Notes under the pieces: model-generated
What the model was told of the DNA's origin: nothing
Seen by the model: only the letters and a program-made list of their open reading frames with translations
The model's database searches: none
Made by a program: the position numbers and the translations under genes
Assembly: GCA_965197455.1 (NCBI GenBank)
Contig: OZ240208.1
Span: 186,001-250,000 of the forward strand
Source of the DNA: JAGWBD01 sp965197455
Lineage (GTDB): Bacteria; Chloroflexota; Anaerolineae; Aggregatilineales; Phototrophicaceae
DNA: 64,000 nucleotides
Reading direction: 5' to 3'
Part shown: positions 61,604 to 64,000 of the stretch, piece after piece
Position numbering within the stretch: the stretch's first letter is position 1
Layout of the letters: each line of letters begins with the position of its first letter

Positions 61604-62212
61604 GTTGGTCTTTCTGCGCGCTTGGCTCTGGTTGCGCCGGCCACCTGGTTCTGCGGTGCGCAGTTCGTAAAGCAATTGTTTGATGCTCTTCAGCAAGACC
61701 CAGCGTTCGCCGAGGGCCATGCGTCTGCTGAAGCGGGCGAAATCGTCCCCGGGGCTGAGGGGCACGACCAACTGACGAATGATGCGCGCGGGCGAGCCAT
61801 CTGGCCCGACCTGAAACACGTGGCAGCCGCTCCAGCGGATGTCGCCGCGCTGCCCCGCCTGCCATGCCTGCAGCAGCGCGTCCGGGTCCGGAAACTGGTC
61901 TGGCAGGGCAGCGTGCAACGCGATGACCTTGTGCGCAAATCGCTCATGAAAGTCGTGCGGCAGGGGCTGCGACCAAACGGTCTGCACGATGATGGCCGGC
62001 TCGCAATGCTGCGCCACCTGCGCCGCCAGCGAAGCGTCTGCAGGAGGCGCATGCGTCTCAATGCCGAGCGCCTGTGCCAGGCCACGCGCCTGGCTGTCCG
62101 GTGAGACGAGCAGGCGCAGGACGCCATCTTTCAGGTTGCGCTGCAGCTGTGCTTCAAGCAGCAGCTCCAGGCGACTGTCGGCGTGGTCGGCGAGCACGAC
62201 GATATCCGGCAT
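61592..62212 (-). CDS. PurN-like formyltransferase homologue with altered catalytic residues
   Basis: A 206-residue protein resembling glycinamide ribonucleotide formyltransferase. The His of N-x-H is kept (A-L-H), but the Asn is Ala. The S-L-L-P loop reads A-A-L-P. The S-G-C-H-V-F strand matches S-G-C-T-V-H, but the following D-x-G-x-D-T-G is replaced by G-P-D-G-S-P-A-R, removing the catalytic Asp. It starts seven bases after the purB stop. It may be a non-catalytic PurN paralogue; assignment is by pattern only. Confidence 0.6.
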   Translation of the reverse strand: MPDIVVLADHADSRLELLLEAQLQRNLKDGVLRLLVSPDSQARGLAQALGIETHAPPADASLAAQVAQHCEPAIIVQTVWSQPLPHDFHERFAHKVIALHAALPDQFPDPDALLQAWQAGQRGDIRWSGCHVFQVGPDGSPARIIRQLVVPLSPGDDFARFSRRMALGERWVLLKSIKQLLYELRTAEPGGRRNQSQARRKTNATR

Positions 62213-62219
62213 GCTTCCC

Positions 62220-63626
62220 TCAGGCCTGCCCATCACAGACGGTCAGCACCTGCGCCGCCATGGCGCGCGCGCGATGCGGCGCGTCTCCCACGTATTCCTG
62301 CGCCCGCATCAGCTCACGGATGCGCGTTGCCGGCAGCCAGCGCAGCAGCTGTTCGTCAGCGCAGAGCGAATCCCTCAGCGGATTGGCCTCGCCGCGGGCG
62401 AGCGTTTGCCAGGCGTTCATGCTGTGGCCACGGATGCATTCGTGCAGTTGCTGACGGTTGCCGCCAGCCAGGCTTGCGGCCATCAACACGCGCTCGGTGG
62501 CAGCGAAACTGCCGTAAAGCTCCAGGTTGTGCTGTATCGCGCGCGCGTCCAGGCGCAGCCCGGTCAGAATGCGGCCCGTGCGGCGCAGCAATTCCTCGCA
62601 GCACAGGCTTGCCTGGGGCAGCATGATGCGGCGGTTGGCGGAGTCGTCGAGAGTACGTTCCAACAGGTTGTGCGCGCCGTTGTCCCAGGCCACGCGCGGC
62701 AGGGCGGCCAGGTAGCGCGCGAGGCTGTCGATGTTCTCCGCATTGACCGGGTTGCGTTTGAAAGGCATGGCCGAGGAACCTACTTGCTGCGCGGCGAAGG
62801 GCTCGGACCATTCACCGACAGGCGGGCTTTGCAGCAGGCGCAGGTCAAAGGCGAGGCGGTACAGGGTCATGCCGATGCCGGCCAGCAGGGTCACGAAACG
62901 CCAGTCCTGACGCCGGCTGCAGGTTTGCGTCGCAATCGGGAAGGCCTTCAGGTCGAACGCGTCCATGATGTCGGCTTCCAGCTGCGCCGGCGTCAACACG
63001 CTGTCTTCCAGCAGTTGCTGCCAGGAAGCCGCCGTGCCGACCGCCCCTTTGAAGCCCTTGCCGCGCAGACCGGCTTGCAGCTCACACAGCGCCTCGTAAT
63101 CGGCCAGCAGATCCTGGGCATAGCCGGCCAGACGATAGCCGACGGTGGTCGGCTCGGCCGGCTGTAAATGCGTCCAGGCGATGCACGCATGATCGGCTTC
63201 GGCTGCAGCGCGCTGCGCCAGCGTGACCAGCAACTCCTGCAGATTCTCACCCAGAAGCGCCAGCGACTCACGCATGCGCAGCACATCAGCGTTGTCCTCG
63301 ATGTCCATGCTGGTGGCGCCCAGATGGATGATGCCGCCGCCGACTGCGCACTGCTCCGCAAAGCAATGCAACTCGGCCATCAGATCGTGGCGCAGCGTTT
63401 CCTCAAGCTCGTGCGAACGGTCGATGTCAATGTCTGCCGCGTGCGTCCTTAAGTCATTGACCTGTTCCGCGCGCACAAGACCGGCGCGCTGCTGCGCATC
63501 CGCCAGCGCAACCCAGATGCGGCGCCACAGCCGGCGCTTGTGTGTCTCGGACCAGAGGTGACGCATCGCCTCGCTGCCATAGCGCCAGCTGAAGGGGCTG
63601 AGGTAGGTCTCGTGCGTGAAAGTCAT
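62220..63626 (-). CDS. purB: Adenylosuccinate lyase
   Basis: It cleaves SAICAR and adenylosuccinate to fumarate plus AICAR or AMP. The superfamily signature S-S-A-M-P-F-K-R-N-P (with the catalytic Ser loop) is intact, as are T-S-M-D-I-E-D-N and the T-H-L-Q-P-A-E motif with general-acid His. Length 468 is normal. The ATG at 63626 starts four bases after the SDR stop, so they are co-transcribed. Confidence 0.95.
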   Translation of the reverse strand: MTFTHETYLSPFSWRYGSEAMRHLWSETHKRRLWRRIWVALADAQQRAGLVRAEQVNDLRTHAADIDIDRSHELEETLRHDLMAELHCFAEQCAVGGGIIHLGATSMDIEDNADVLRMRESLALLGENLQELLVTLAQRAAAEADHACIAWTHLQPAEPTTVGYRLAGYAQDLLADYEALCELQAGLRGKGFKGAVGTAASWQQLLEDSVLTPAQLEADIMDAFDLKAFPIATQTCSRRQDWRFVTLLAGIGMTLYRLAFDLRLLQSPPVGEWSEPFAAQQVGSSAMPFKRNPVNAENIDSLARYLAALPRVAWDNGAHNLLERTLDDSANRRIMLPQASLCCEELLRRTGRILTGLRLDARAIQHNLELYGSFAATERVLMAASLAGGNRQQLHECIRGHSMNAWQTLARGEANPLRDSLCADEQLLRWLPATRIRELMRAQEYVGDAPHRARAMAAQVLTVCDGQA

Positions 63627-63630
63627 CTGT

Positions 63631-64000
63631 TCAGCGCAGATAGCCGTTGGTGACGCCGCCATCGACCGGGAGCATGGTGCCGGTGGTCTTGGCCGCGCGT
63701 GGCCCGGCGAGGAATGCGATCCCTTCGGCGATGTCTTCGGGCAGGATTTCCGCTCCCAGCACGTTGCGATTGGCGTAGAAGGCATTCAGATCTTCAACTT
63801 CTACGCCGTACTGTTTGGCGCGGGCCTTCTTCCATTCGCTGTCCCAAATGCTGCTGCCGCGAATGACGGCGTCCGGCAGCACCGAGTTGACGCGGATACC
63901 GTGGGCGCCGCCCTCCTCGGCCAGGCAGCGCGCCATATGCACCTCGGCGGCCTTGGCGGCGCTGTAGGCGGCTGCGCCCTTGCCGGCAGCCACGCTGTTC
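63631..64000 (-). CDS. Short-chain dehydrogenase C-terminus (partial), probably a bifunctional aldolase/SDR
   Basis: Only the last ~120 residues lie in the window. The Y-x-x-x-K active site is visible as A-Y-S-A-A-K near the right edge, followed by V-N-S-V-L-P-D and the end pattern T-T-G-T-M-L-P-V-D-G-G. The insert with W-D-S-E-W and L-G-A-E-I-L-P-E-D resembles the C-terminal SDR half of rhamnulose-1-phosphate aldolase/lactaldehyde dehydrogenase fusions (RhaD/RhaE type). The remainder is outside the window. Confidence 0.75.
   Translation of the reverse strand, partial: NSVAAGKGAAAYSAAKAAEVHMARCLAEEGGAHGIRVNSVLPDAVIRGSSIWDSEWKKARAKQYGVEVEDLNAFYANRNVLGAEILPEDIAEGIAFLAGPRAAKTTGTMLPVDGGVTNGYLR

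Overview
The window is a GC-rich bacterial chromosome segment with densely packed genes, many stop/start overlaps (ATGA, GTGA, TGATG) and mixed ATG/GTG/TTG starts. Three things suggest Chloroflexota (Anaerolineae/Caldilineae-like): the transaldolase-glucose-6-phosphate isomerase fusion, the SCO1664 / DUF3090 / histidine-phosphatase trio otherwise best known from Actinobacteria, and Thr/Pro-linker lipoproteins and membrane proteins. This placement is an inference. No IS element, prophage or CRISPR array is visible.

Layout. 1-7.8 kb: the distal part of a complex I operon (nuoH end, nuoI-J-K-L-M-N), in which NuoJ carries a large inserted DUF4397-like domain and NuoL carries acidic and His-rich loops. 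7.8-18.7 kb: a DMT permease, a small membrane protein, Mfd, a Gfo/Idh oxidoreductase, an ABC exporter, a peptidyl-tRNA hydrolase fused to a TPR-like tail, a nucleoside hydrolase and a lipoprotein. 18.7-19.1 kb: tmRNA. 19.1-23.5 kb: an acyl-CoA dehydrogenase / degenerate SGNH-like protein / pentapeptide protein / EtfB / EtfA operon. 24.2-26.5 kb: a sulfur-carrier module read leftwards: a short Cys-containing leader ORF with its own promoter, a terminator, a JAMM peptidase, tRNA-Cys, a ThiS/MoaD carrier and an E1-rhodanese (MoeZ-like). 26.6-36.9 kb: citrate synthase, a tyrosine recombinase, a CPBP-like protein, threonine aldolase, an ABC ATPase, ComEA, an AhpD-like gene with an in-frame TGA at a redox Cys position, RluD, a gamma-carbonic anhydrase, RsfS, Ndk and a TPR protein. 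37-40.4 kb: two tandem secreted 5'-nucleotidases, one stripped of its metal ligands. 40.5-43.2 kb: the SCO1664 / DUF3090 / phosphatase trio and a metallophosphoesterase. 43.2-50.9 kb: a methyltransferase, an MFS permease, a Nudix hydrolase, tRNA-Leu(CAA), two related small membrane proteins, TrmD and a large glycosyltransferase. 51.1-53.9 kb: an aldo-keto reductase / ThuA-like / Gfo-Idh sugar cluster. 54-59.1 kb: a pentose-phosphate operon (tal-pgi, rpiA, zwf). 59.2-64 kb: an alkyltransferase-like protein, then on the minus strand an SDR end, purB, a PurN-like protein, a terminator, a truncated pyrB, pyrE and pyrF.

The strongest unusual signals are two. (1) An apparently leaderless 21-codon ORF with Cys-Pro-Cys is followed by an intrinsic terminator and the JAMM / tRNA-Cys / sulfur-carrier / MoeZ genes, which looks like a cysteine-responsive attenuator. 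(2) An AhpD-family gene has an in-frame TGA exactly at the second Cys of the CxxC motif, followed by a hairpin that fits the bacterial SECIS rules, which suggests a selenoprotein. A third theme is full-length or nearly full-length proteins that have lost catalytic residues: a 5'-nucleotidase, an SGNH hydrolase, a PurN-like protein and a pyrB fragment.
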